Assembly (NCBI GenBank): GCA_003514765.1
Contig: DOOY01000047.1
Span: forward strand, 1-8,556
Origin: Nitrosomonas sp.
GTDB taxonomy: Bacteria; Pseudomonadota; Gammaproteobacteria; Burkholderiales; Nitrosomonadaceae
Reading direction: 5' to 3'
Length of the DNA: 8,556 bases
Each line of letters opens with the position of its first letter. Positions within the stretch are counted from its first letter, which is position 1. Under the pieces are notes generated by a model, which had not been told where the DNA came from, ran no database searches, and saw only the letters and a program-made list of their open reading frames with translations. Positions 1 through 6,724 of this stretch are shown here, one piece after another. The translations under genes and the position numbers were made by a program.

Positions 1-41
1 TTATTTGTAGGGTCTTTATGATAGTCCAAGCTATTGAAGAG

Positions 42-69
42 TTGATAGATTTTATGGTGTTGATAAAAT
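42..69 (+). promoter_or_regulatory. Candidate sigma70 promoter P1 for amoC
   Basis: TTGATA (42-47) is followed by a 16-bp spacer and TAAAAT (64-69). A TG at 61-62, one base before the -10 box, gives an extended -10 element. This is the best two-box match upstream of amoC. Transcription would start near 76, leaving a leader of about 240 nt. It is a sequence match only. Confidence 0.45.
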
Positions 70-73
70 CCCC

Positions 74-82
74 TGCTATAAA
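74..82 (+). promoter_or_regulatory. Candidate extended -10 promoter P2 for amoC
   Basis: TG at 74-75, one base, then TATAAA at 77-82 forms a good extended -10 element. The -35 region at the usual distance is poor, which extended -10 promoters tolerate. It lies only 13 bp downstream of the P1 -10 box, so the two would act as tandem or alternative starts. Confidence 0.35.
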
Positions 83-96
83 TATGGAAAAACTAC

Positions 97-125
97 TTGA
101 CTAAAGTGATTAAGGTGACTAGCCT
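97..125 (+). promoter_or_regulatory. Weak candidate promoter P3 for amoC
   Basis: TTGACT (97-102) matches five of six -35 positions. A 17-bp spacer leads to TAGCCT (120-125), which keeps only the TA...T skeleton of a -10 box. The geometry is right but the -10 is weak, so this is a lower-ranked alternative to P1 and P2. Confidence 0.2.
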
Positions 126-240
126 GTAGAGTGTAGCCAGCAAAGGGTGAAGAGCTTTTTAGCTGGAACAAAAAAAGGAGTAGTTTAGTCGAACGCTATA
201 CAGAGACCATGGGGACGGCAAGGTCTTTATGGGACTGATG

Positions 241-276
241 TGATAGTGAGCGGTATTACTGATAAGCGGTGATATT
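241..276 (+). repeat. Imperfect tandem direct repeat in the amoC leader
   Basis: Two adjacent units share TGATA followed by AGCGGT. The first unit (241-257) has GTG between the two blocks and ATT after them. The second (260-276) has the blocks abutting and GATATT after them. The repeat ends about 28 bases before the amoC Shine-Dalgarno sequence and would lie in the mRNA leader. It could be a binding site for a protein or RNA, or a chance duplication. Confidence 0.35.
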
Positions 277-291
277 GCTTTTTCAAACTAA

Positions 292-1134
<843 letters not shown>

Positions 1135-1157
1135 TTCTGAGGTTATAAGACTGATTG

Positions 1158-1187
1158 ACATCCCTGCATTCTGGGAAACCGGGATGT
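1158..1187 (+). promoter_or_regulatory. Inverted repeat between amoC and amoA
   Basis: ACATCCC (1158-1164) and GGGATGT (1181-1187) form a perfect 7-bp stem with a 16-nt loop, 24 bases after the amoC stop. No U-tract follows, so it is unlikely to be an intrinsic terminator. In N. europaea a stable amoC-only transcript has been attributed to processing of amoCAB mRNA with a protective stem-loop after amoC. This hairpin is in the right place for such a role, which is inference. Confidence 0.5.
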
Positions 1188-1198
1188 GGGGATGGAGA

Positions 1199-1228
1199 TA
1201 GACAACCGATTATGATGGGGAATATAGA
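1199..1228 (+). promoter_or_regulatory. Candidate internal promoter for amoA
   Basis: TAGACA (1199-1204, five of six -35 positions), an 18-bp spacer and TATAGA (1223-1228, four of six -10 positions) lie in the amoC-amoA spacer. Transcription would start near 1235, about 77 nt before the amoA ATG. An amoA promoter in this spacer has been described for N. europaea. The match here is only moderate. Confidence 0.3.
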
Positions 1229-1300
1229 ATAATCGGGCAGTGAAGTAACTGAAAAAGTAAAGGAATCGTCATGTCACATTTAATATCACAAGCTTCAAAA

Positions 1301-1314
1301 GGGAGGGAGTTATG
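1301..1314 (+). promoter_or_regulatory. Shine-Dalgarno site that sets the amoA start at 1312
   Basis: GGGAGGGA at 1301-1308 lies directly before ATG 1312, three bases from the end of the purine block. It is the only strong ribosome binding site before amoA. The downstream in-frame ATG at 1405, which corresponds to the usual AmoA start, has only GGG touching the start codon and no well-spaced site. The evidence therefore favours initiation at 1312. Confidence 0.7.
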
Positions 1315-2229
1315 AATGAAAGCGTAGTATGGGTATTACTAGCTATACCTGTTCTGTTTCTATTTGTGCCGTTACTGTCAAAAGGCGAAGGCCTGCTGAC
1401 AGGGATGTTCAGAACGAATGACATTCTGAAGGCAGCGAAGATGCCGCCGGAAGCGGTCCACATGTCACGGTCGATTGACCTCATCTATTTTCCGATTTTG
1501 GTCATACTACTAGTGGGTACCTATCACATGCACTTTATGTTGTTGGCAGGTGACTGGGACTTCTGGATGGACTGGAAAGATCGTCAATGGTGGCCGGTAG
1601 TGACCCCGATTGTTGGGATCACCTACTGCTCGACGATCATGTACTATCTATGGGTCAACTATCGTCAACCCTTTGGCGCGACGTTATGCGTTGTATGCTT
1701 ACTGATTGGTGAATGGCTCACCCGCTACTGGGGTTTCTACTGGTGGTCACACTATCCAATCAACTTTGTTACCCCATCGATCATGATTCCGGGTGCATTG
1801 ATGTTGGATATCACGTTGTACTTGACCCGTAACTGGTTGGTAACGGCGCTGATCGGAGGTGGATTCTTTGGTCTGTTATTCTATCCAGGCAACTGGCCAA
1901 TTTTTGGACCGACTCACTTGCCTGTCGTTGCAGAAGGCGTATTGCTTTCAATGGCAGACTACATGGGACACCTTTATATCCGTACAGGTACACCTGAATA
2001 CGTACGCCTGATTGAGCAGGGTTCACTGCGTACCTTTGGCGGCCATACCACGGTGATTGCTGCGTTCTTTGCGGCGTTTGTATCGATGTTGATGTTTGTT
2101 GTTTGGTGGTTCCTCGGTAAAGTTTACTGTACAGCATTCTTTTACGTTAAAGGTAAAAGAGGCCGTATTGTTAAAAGAGATGACGTTACTGCGTTTGGTG
2201 AAGAAGGCTTTGCACAGGGGATCAAATAA
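1312..2229 (+). CDS. amoA: Ammonia monooxygenase subunit A, with apparent N-terminal extension
   Basis: AmoA is the membrane subunit of ammonia monooxygenase that carries the acetylene-labelled residue. From Met32 on, the protein aligns along its length with N. europaea AmoA as I recall it ([18 protein letters not shown] at the core start, seven membrane segments, the conserved [10 protein letters not shown] stretch near 81-90). His220 (codon at 1969) corresponds to N. europaea His191, modified by acetylene. Before that core are 31 extra residues with a hydrophobic run (about 5-22) that could form an additional membrane helix, giving 305 aa against the usual 274-276. The start at 1312 is chosen for its strong ribosome binding site; ATG 1405 is the conservative alternative. 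The stop overlaps the amoB start (TAATG), indicating coupled translation. Confidence 0.97.
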   Translation: MNESVVWVLLAIPVLFLFVPLLSKGEGLLTGMFRTNDILKAAKMPPEAVHMSRSIDLIYFPILVILLVGTYHMHFMLLAGDWDFWMDWKDRQWWPVVTPIVGITYCSTIMYYLWVNYRQPFGATLCVVCLLIGEWLTRYWGFYWWSHYPINFVTPSIMIPGALMLDITLYLTRNWLVTALIGGGFFGLLFYPGNWPIFGPTHLPVVAEGVLLSMADYMGHLYIRTGTPEYVRLIEQGSLRTFGGHTTVIAAFFAAFVSMLMFVVWWFLGKVYCTAFFYVKGKRGRIVKRDDVTAFGEEGFAQGIK

Positions 2230-3491
2230 TGAATATAAAAAACATATACAAACGGAGCGTATTAGGGCTTTATGGCGTCGCTTACGCGGCGGCTGCATTG
2301 GCGGTAAGCTTAGTGGTAGATGTTACGCCGGTAGCGGCCCACGGGGAACGTTCACAAGAACCGTTCTTGCGGATGCGTACGGTACAATGGTATGACATCA
2401 AATGGGAACCTGAAGTCACCAAAGTCAATGATTTTGCCAAAATAACAGGTAAATTTCACTTGGCGGAAGACTGGCCCCGTGCTGCGGCTAAACCAGAACG
2501 GTCTTTCTTTAACATAGGAAGCCCTAGCCCGGTGTTTGTTCGTATGAGCACCAAAATCAATGGCCACCCCTGGTTCATATCGGGGCCGTTGCAAATTGGA
2601 CGTGACTATGAATTTGAAGCAAACCTGAAAGCACGTATACCCGGTCGCCACCACATGCACGCGATGTTGAACGTGAAAGATGCAGGCCCGATCGCAGGAC
2701 CGGGCGCTTGGATGAATATCACGGGAAGCTGGGATGATTTTACCAACCCGATCAAACTGCTGACGGGAGAGACGATTGACTCAGAAACCTTCAACTTTGC
2801 CAATGGGCTCACGTGGCATATCATCTGGATGACACTTGCCTGTTTCTGGATTGGTGTGTTTGTAGCACGTCCGATGTTCTTACCACGCAGCCGTGTATTA
2901 TTGGCGTATGGTGATGACTTGTTGATGGATCCGATGGACAAGAAAATTGCTTGGGCCATGGCGATTCTGACTCTTGCGCTGGTATGGGGAGGCTACCGTT
3001 ATACGGAAAACAAACACCCCTACACGGTACCTATTCAAGCAGGTGAATCGAAAGTAGATCCATTGCCGGTTGCACCGAACCCTGTTGCGATCCGTGTAAC
3101 CTACGCAAACTATGACGTACCTGGACGCGCGCTTCGTGTCACCATGGAAGTGACCAACAACGGTGACAGCCCGATCAAATTTGGTGAATTCACCACAGCG
3201 GGTATTCGTTTCATCAACTCCTATGGACGTCAATACCTAGACCCGAATTATCCACGGGAACTGGTAGCGGTTGGACTGACCTTTGATGATGAATCAGCTG
3301 TTCAACCTGGTGAAACCAAAGAGATCAAAATGGAAGCTAAAGACGCGCTATGGGAAATTCAACGTTTGATGGCGTTGTTGGGTGACCCAGAGAGCCGATT
3401 TGGTGGACTGCTGATGTCTTGGGACGAAGATGGAAATCGCCATATCAACAGTATTGCTGGTGCGGTTATTCCGGTCTTTACCAAGCTTTAA
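2229..3491 (+). CDS. amoB: Ammonia monooxygenase subunit B
   Basis: AmoB is the mostly periplasmic copper subunit of ammonia monooxygenase. At 420 aa it has the standard length. A signal peptide (1-37) ends Val-Ala-Ala before His38, so His38 would be the mature N-terminus. His38 with His142 and His144 reproduces the PmoB CuB site (His33, His137, His139 in Methylococcus) with identical spacing. The second, bis-His site of PmoB is not intact: His77 is present but Gln53 stands where PmoB has His48, as in other AmoB. Two cupredoxin-like periplasmic domains (about 38-190 and 270-420) flank two membrane helices (about 194-213 and 240-256). The start overlaps the amoA stop by one base, and AGGGG at 2216-2220 provides the ribosome binding site eight bases before it. 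A terminator follows at 3512-3561. Confidence 0.98.
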   Translation: MNIKNIYKRSVLGLYGVAYAAAALAVSLVVDVTPVAAHGERSQEPFLRMRTVQWYDIKWEPEVTKVNDFAKITGKFHLAEDWPRAAAKPERSFFNIGSPSPVFVRMSTKINGHPWFISGPLQIGRDYEFEANLKARIPGRHHMHAMLNVKDAGPIAGPGAWMNITGSWDDFTNPIKLLTGETIDSETFNFANGLTWHIIWMTLACFWIGVFVARPMFLPRSRVLLAYGDDLLMDPMDKKIAWAMAILTLALVWGGYRYTENKHPYTVPIQAGESKVDPLPVAPNPVAIRVTYANYDVPGRALRVTMEVTNNGDSPIKFGEFTTAGIRFINSYGRQYLDPNYPRELVAVGLTFDDESAVQPGETKEIKMEAKDALWEIQRLMALLGDPESRFGGLLMSWDEDGNRHINSIAGAVIPVFTKL

Positions 3492-3511
3492 TAAGTAGTA
3501 AAAAGCCAACG

Positions 3512-3561
3512 AAAACCGGTGCACTGCTGTCGAGAGACAGGAAGGTGTGCCGGTTTTTTTT
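3512..3561 (+). terminator. Intrinsic terminator after amoB
   Basis: The left arm AAAACCGGTGCAC (3512-3524) pairs with GTGTGCCGGTTTT (3545-3557) over 13 pairs with two adjacent G-U wobbles. Inside it CTGTC (3527-3531) pairs with GACAG (3536-3540) around a GAGA tetraloop of the GNRA type. Eight T residues (3554-3561) follow. This is a textbook Rho-independent terminator placed 20 bases after the amoB stop and 39 bases before the amoE start. It would end most amoCAB transcripts and leave amoE/amoD to read-through or a separate promoter. Confidence 0.9.
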
Positions 3562-3600
3562 ATAGATCGAATTGATTAATTATTAACAGGAGAGTTTGTC

Positions 3601-4179
3601 GTGGTAAAGCAGTTAATACAGACGGGTATTGCGGCTATCGTTCTTGTTGCGACGCTTTACACGGGCAATGTCATTGCCCATGGAAGAGTATCTTTGGAAG
3701 AAGACAGTTGTGTGCGTCAGATTGGAGAAAACATGGTGCACCTAAGTGCATATCAACCACAATATGACGAAAGTGGGCACTATTGCACGGACATTCCAAT
3801 GGCAGGAGACACCTACTTGGTCATTGATCTAATAGATTCGGCGCTGCGTAACATGCCGGTTGCGGTAAAAGTATTTCGAGGAAGCGAAAGTGAAGGCGAA
3901 ACGGTACTGCAATTGCCAGCGGAGTATCATCCGGATGGTGTTATCAACGGTGTGGGAACATTAGAAAAAGGATTATATTCGCTCGTGATAACGGCAGAAG
4001 GCATTCCACCCTTGAAATATCAATACCGGCTGCGGGTAGAAATGGTCGATTACATGAAACTGCTTAGAGCATCGATTGCACCCATGATGGGGTTGCTGTT
4101 GCTCATATGGTTGGCCTTTAGAATCAAGCGATCGGAAAGATTTCGCAACTGGTTGGCATCGCGGCGCTCGGGAAGATAA
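3601..4179 (+). CDS. amoE: AmoE-like accessory protein of the amo cluster
   Basis: This is the gene after amoB, at the position called orf4 or amoE in beta-AOB. Its biochemical role is not established; a part in copper supply or assembly of the monooxygenase is a common proposal. The 192 aa comprise a signal peptide (1-26, ending Ile-Ala before His27), a periplasmic domain, one membrane helix (about 156-173) and a strongly basic cytoplasmic tail (174-192, eight Arg/Lys). Potential copper ligands are His27, Cys37, Met45, His47, Cys62 and Met67. It is a paralogue of the next gene, sharing SL-x2-D-x-C, YQP, C-x-DIPM-x-G and LR-x-M. The start is GTG at 3601 with AGGAGAG (3588-3594) six bases upstream. 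The symbol rests on gene order; amoD is the alternative. Confidence 0.82.
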   Translation: MVKQLIQTGIAAIVLVATLYTGNVIAHGRVSLEEDSCVRQIGENMVHLSAYQPQYDESGHYCTDIPMAGDTYLVIDLIDSALRNMPVAVKVFRGSESEGETVLQLPAEYHPDGVINGVGTLEKGLYSLVITAEGIPPLKYQYRLRVEMVDYMKLLRASIAPMMGLLLLIWLAFRIKRSERFRNWLASRRSGR

Positions 4180-4190
4180 AGAGGGTGTTT

Positions 4191-4214
4191 TGATCACAGA
4201 AATGATCATATAAT
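4191..4214 (+). promoter_or_regulatory. TGATCA dyad joined to a consensus -10 box before amoD
   Basis: Two copies of the palindrome TGATCA (4191-4196 and 4203-4208) are separated by six bases. A perfect TATAAT (4209-4214) begins at the next base. No convincing -35 box exists at 16-18 bp. Transcription would start near 4221, about 27 nt before amoD. The dyad occupies the region where an activator or repressor would sit, or it may simply be a small hairpin in the amoE-amoD mRNA. Confidence 0.35.
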
Positions 4215-4247
4215 AAAAAATTTAATATCGCCTCAGGGAGAAAAAGC

Positions 4248-4829
4248 ATGTTAGCAAGCATCATAAAAACAAGTATAAAATCAATTATTTTAGCTGCGGT
4301 GGGGATGCTATATTCACTGCAGTTACAAGCTCACGGCGGGTTGTCGTTAGCGGACGATATGTGTAAGCTCACGGTGGGGCCTTATACAATGCATTTTACG
4401 GGTTACCAACCTGAAAGTGCACAGGAACAGGAATTCTGTGAAGACATACCGATGACAGGCCGAACGATAGTCGCATTGGATTATATAAACGAAGAACTGC
4501 GTCCGATGACAACGGAAGTCAGGATAATCCAAGACATAGGAACAGAGGAGAACCTGGACGAGATAACCGTGTTACATGTACCACCCAAAGTTTACTCGAA
4601 TGGTTCGGTAACCTTTGAACACTACTTTCCTGAACAGGGCAAATTTGTAGGCTTGGTGACAGTAAAGGGAGAAGGTGTTGAATATGTATCCCGCTTCCCA
4701 TTTGCAGTGGGAACAGGGGGTAAATCAAATATGCCTTATATCATTGGTGCAGTCCTACTGATAGCGGGCGTCGGCTTCTTCTTCATGCGCAGTGGTGGTA
4801 GTAATAAAAATAATACCGAAGCTGCGTAG
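4248..4829 (+). CDS. amoD: AmoD/PmoD-family periplasmic membrane-anchored protein
   Basis: This is the second accessory gene of the cluster, in the amoD (orf5) position. AmoD is related to methanotroph PmoD, which forms an unusual copper centre and is needed for copper-dependent methane oxidation; the equivalent job here is inference. The 193 aa show a signal peptide (1-28, Leu-Gln-Ala before His29), a periplasmic domain, one C-terminal membrane helix (about 162-180) and a short polar tail. Candidate copper ligands are His29, Cys39, Met48, His49, Cys64 and Met69. Its N-terminal half closely parallels the preceding gene, which suggests tandem duplication. ATG 4248 has AGGGAG (4235-4240) seven bases upstream. 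It is the last plus-strand gene; no copC/copD follows. Confidence 0.83.
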   Translation: MLASIIKTSIKSIILAAVGMLYSLQLQAHGGLSLADDMCKLTVGPYTMHFTGYQPESAQEQEFCEDIPMTGRTIVALDYINEELRPMTTEVRIIQDIGTEENLDEITVLHVPPKVYSNGSVTFEHYFPEQGKFVGLVTVKGEGVEYVSRFPFAVGTGGKSNMPYIIGAVLLIAGVGFFFMRSGGSNKNNTEAA

Positions 4830-5066
4830 CCAGCATGTCAGAGGTAGACGACGATAATGCGTGAGATATCCAATCTTCTCTGACCTGCGCAACGATACCT
4901 GACCAAATAATGGGATTTAGGAGTACCTCTAAAAGTTCGTAGATTTAAACAAGATGAGGCGAGAACAAAAAATGCTGACGCAGCCTATGATTGATAGGTA
5001 AGGAAGTATTTTCTGTCAAAACGAGGTATTGTGACAAAATATAGTATCTTTAGAGATACTCGTAGA
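4830..5066. other. Convergent intergenic region between amoD and dedA
   Basis: These 237 bp lie between two genes that face each other. No gene is supported; the only reading frame noticed is nine codons at about 4970. GTCAGAG (4837-4843) and CTCTGAC (4878-4884) form a 7-bp inverted repeat with a 34-nt loop. TGTCA (5014-5018) and TGACA (5032-5036) form a shorter one. No strong plus-strand T-tract follows any hairpin, so amoD has no clear intrinsic terminator. Confidence 0.6.
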
Positions 5067-5068
5067 TT
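4922..5068. repeat. Degenerate direct repeat flanking the convergent region
   Basis: The units at 4922-4945 and 5043-5068 align over about 26 positions with roughly 18 identities and a 2-base gap. They share an exact 9-bp block TCGTAGATT at 4937-4945 and 5060-5068. The second unit contains the hairpin at 5043-5060 and runs into the dedA stop codon. Origin is unknown; it may be a local duplication that has diverged. Confidence 0.35.
5043..5060 (-). terminator. Weak candidate terminator of the secDF-dedA unit
   Basis: AGTATCT (5043-5049) and AGATACT (5054-5060) form a perfect 7-bp stem with a 4-base loop, six bases beyond the dedA stop on the minus strand. The minus strand continues with ATATTTTG, a poor U-tract, and the stem is AT-rich. 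Position favours a terminator; strength does not. Confidence 0.4.
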
Positions 5069-5669
5069 AAGGTTTCCTTCGATTCTTTTGGTAATGCCAA
5101 TAAACCCCTATGCAGATCGCACACGCAACGATTAATATCGCGATAATGTTATGCAGGTATTCCTTAATCAGATGCTCATTGGCACCAATGTAATAGCCGA
5201 GTAACGCTAAAATAATGACCCAGATTCCTGCACCGAGACTGGTATAAATACTAAATACCGCTAAATCCATTTTTGCTAATCCGGCAGGAAGTGAGATATA
5301 TTGTCGCACGACTGGTATGAGTCGCCCTGTAAAAGTAGAGATATGGCCATGGCGCGCAAAAAAATCTTCCATTTTTTGCATTGTAATCTCGCTAAACATA
5401 ACATATCTGCCATACTGGATAAGGAACGGCCGCCCGAATCTAACTGCTAAATAATAATTAAATAAAGCGCCAGCCAAACTGCCCGTAATACCACTGAGAA
5501 TCGCAGCGAAAATGTTCATTTCTCCTTTGGAAGCAAGGTAACCGGCAGGAATCATTACGACTTCGCTAGGAAAAGGAACAAAACTGGATTCTAGTGCCAT
5601 CATTATAAAAATTCCTGGATAGCCAAGTGCACCAACAGTTTGCACTATCCAGTTAATGATCTCGTACAA
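5067..5669 (-). CDS. DedA-family integral membrane protein
   Basis: DedA (SNARE-associated/VTT) proteins are inner-membrane proteins that depend on the proton motive force; several members flip undecaprenyl phosphate or other lipids. Which substrate this one handles cannot be told. At 200 aa it has family length. The first re-entrant region carries Glu27 and FPSE at 33-36 followed by IPAGYLA. The second carries the signature Gly-Arg116-x2-Pro-x2-Arg122 followed by LPAGLAKM; both arginines are the residues expected to be essential. The start is TTG at 5669; no ATG or GTG lies between it and the in-frame stop at 5685-5687, and AGG at 5679-5681 gives a weak ribosome site nine bases upstream. The gene is 41 bp after secF in the same direction, with no terminator between, so co-transcription is likely. 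Confidence 0.9.
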   Translation of the reverse strand: MYEIINWIVQTVGALGYPGIFIMMALESSFVPFPSEVVMIPAGYLASKGEMNIFAAILSGITGSLAGALFNYYLAVRFGRPFLIQYGRYVMFSEITMQKMEDFFARHGHISTFTGRLIPVVRQYISLPAGLAKMDLAVFSIYTSLGAGIWVIILALLGYYIGANEHLIKEYLHNIIAILIVACAICIGVYWHYQKNRRKP

Positions 5670-5710
5670 AGGTAACGACCTAAATTAGAATTGAAGTGGA
5701 TTGCCGCAAA

Positions 5711-6643
5711 TTATGGCAGGGCTTCTTCTTGCTGTTTTTTTTCTGGTTTTACAAGATCTTCGCGCTTGACGCCTAGTAGCATGAGTATTGGGCTGGCAAC
5801 TAGCGTCGAAGAGTAAATGCCGAATAAAATACCGATGGTCAATGCAAGCGCAAAGTAGTAGAGTGCTTCACCACCAAAGAGCAGCATCGCAATAACCACC
5901 ATTTGAGTGCTGCCATGTGTGATAATGGTACGAGACATGGTGCGAGTAATCGCATTGTCAATAACTTGCGTAACAGGCGCCTTCCGTAGTTTGCGAAAAT
6001 TTTCTCGGATTCGATCGAATATGACGACCGACTCATTTACTGAATAACCTAAGATCGCAAGCACGGCAGCTAACACTGTCAAAGAAAATTCCCATTGGAA
6101 GAAAGCGAAGAAGCCTAGAATGATGATAACATCATGGAAATTTGCAAGGATGCCTGCAACGCCAAATTTCCATTCGAAGCGCACTGCTAGATATGCCACA
6201 ATGCCGAGTGAAACAAACAGCAAGGCCAATGCGCCATTTTCAAGTAATTCCTTGCCAACTTGTGGGCCGACGAATTCAATCCGGCGAATTTCGATAGTGT
6301 GATCAGCTTCCTTTAAAGCGTCTATCACAAATTCTGATAATTTGGCGCTGGAGAGTTCATGTTTGGCGGGTAACCTAATCAATACATCGCGCGAACTACC
6401 AAAATTCTGAACTGAAACATCGGTGATCTCCAATGTTGTAAGCACCGAACGAATTGCACTCAGATCGGCTGGTTGTGAATAACTGACTTCCAGCACTGTT
6501 CCGCCGGTAAAATCGACACCAAGATTTAAACCTCTCGTAGATAAAAAGAAAATAGCAAGAACAAAAGTGATAACTGAAATGATAGTGGTATATTTTCCCC
6601 AACTCATGAAGGGAATATCGCGTTCAAATCTAAAAAATTCCAT
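5711..6643 (-). CDS. secF: Protein translocase subunit SecF
   Basis: SecF pairs with SecD in the inner membrane and uses the proton motive force to help pull proteins through SecYEG late in export. The 310 aa are typical for a stand-alone SecF. Visible features are a first membrane helix (about 18-36), the family motif LGVDFTGG at 41-48, a periplasmic domain (about 50-125), GPQVGKEL at 126-133, and five further membrane helices. The motif Asn203-Glu204-Ser-x4-Asp210-Arg-Ile-Arg-Glu is conserved among SecF proteins. ATG 6643 is chosen because Met-Glu-Phe-Phe-Arg-Phe is the usual start; the ribosome site (AGGA about 11 bases upstream) is weak. It lies 81 bp downstream of secD. The tail ends in a charged Lys/Gln/Glu stretch. 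Confidence 0.97.
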   Translation of the reverse strand: MEFFRFERDIPFMSWGKYTTIISVITFVLAIFFLSTRGLNLGVDFTGGTVLEVSYSQPADLSAIRSVLTTLEITDVSVQNFGSSRDVLIRLPAKHELSSAKLSEFVIDALKEADHTIEIRRIEFVGPQVGKELLENGALALLFVSLGIVAYLAVRFEWKFGVAGILANFHDVIIILGFFAFFQWEFSLTVLAAVLAILGYSVNESVVIFDRIRENFRKLRKAPVTQVIDNAITRTMSRTIITHGSTQMVVIAMLLFGGEALYYFALALTIGILFGIYSSTLVASPILMLLGVKREDLVKPEKKQQEEALP

Positions 6644-6724
6644 GGTTTTGAGAGTCCTGAATAGCTGCTTGAGAGCCGTTTCTAATACTTATTTGAGGAT
6701 AAGGCGCAATATAAATGTCATTAG

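Noticed and set aside
153..164. AGCT-TTTT-AGCT inverted repeat in the amoC leader
   Set aside because: A four-base stem is too short to be meaningful; it is likely chance.
1155..1160. Perfect TTGACA as a -35 box for amoA
   Set aside because: No -10-like sequence occurs 16-18 bases downstream (the region is ACCGGGAT-like), and it overlaps the hairpin arm at 1158.
2096..2395. 99-codon plus-strand reading frame across the amoA-amoB junction
   Set aside because: It lies in another frame over two conserved genes and has no recognisable motif or ribosome site.
4970..4999. Nine-codon reading frame in the amoD-dedA gap
   Set aside because: It is too short, with no clear ribosome site or conservation that could be judged.
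5009..5039. Bulged TGTCA/TGACA hairpin as the amoD terminator
   Set aside because: The stem is weak and AT-rich, and no T-tract follows on the plus strand.
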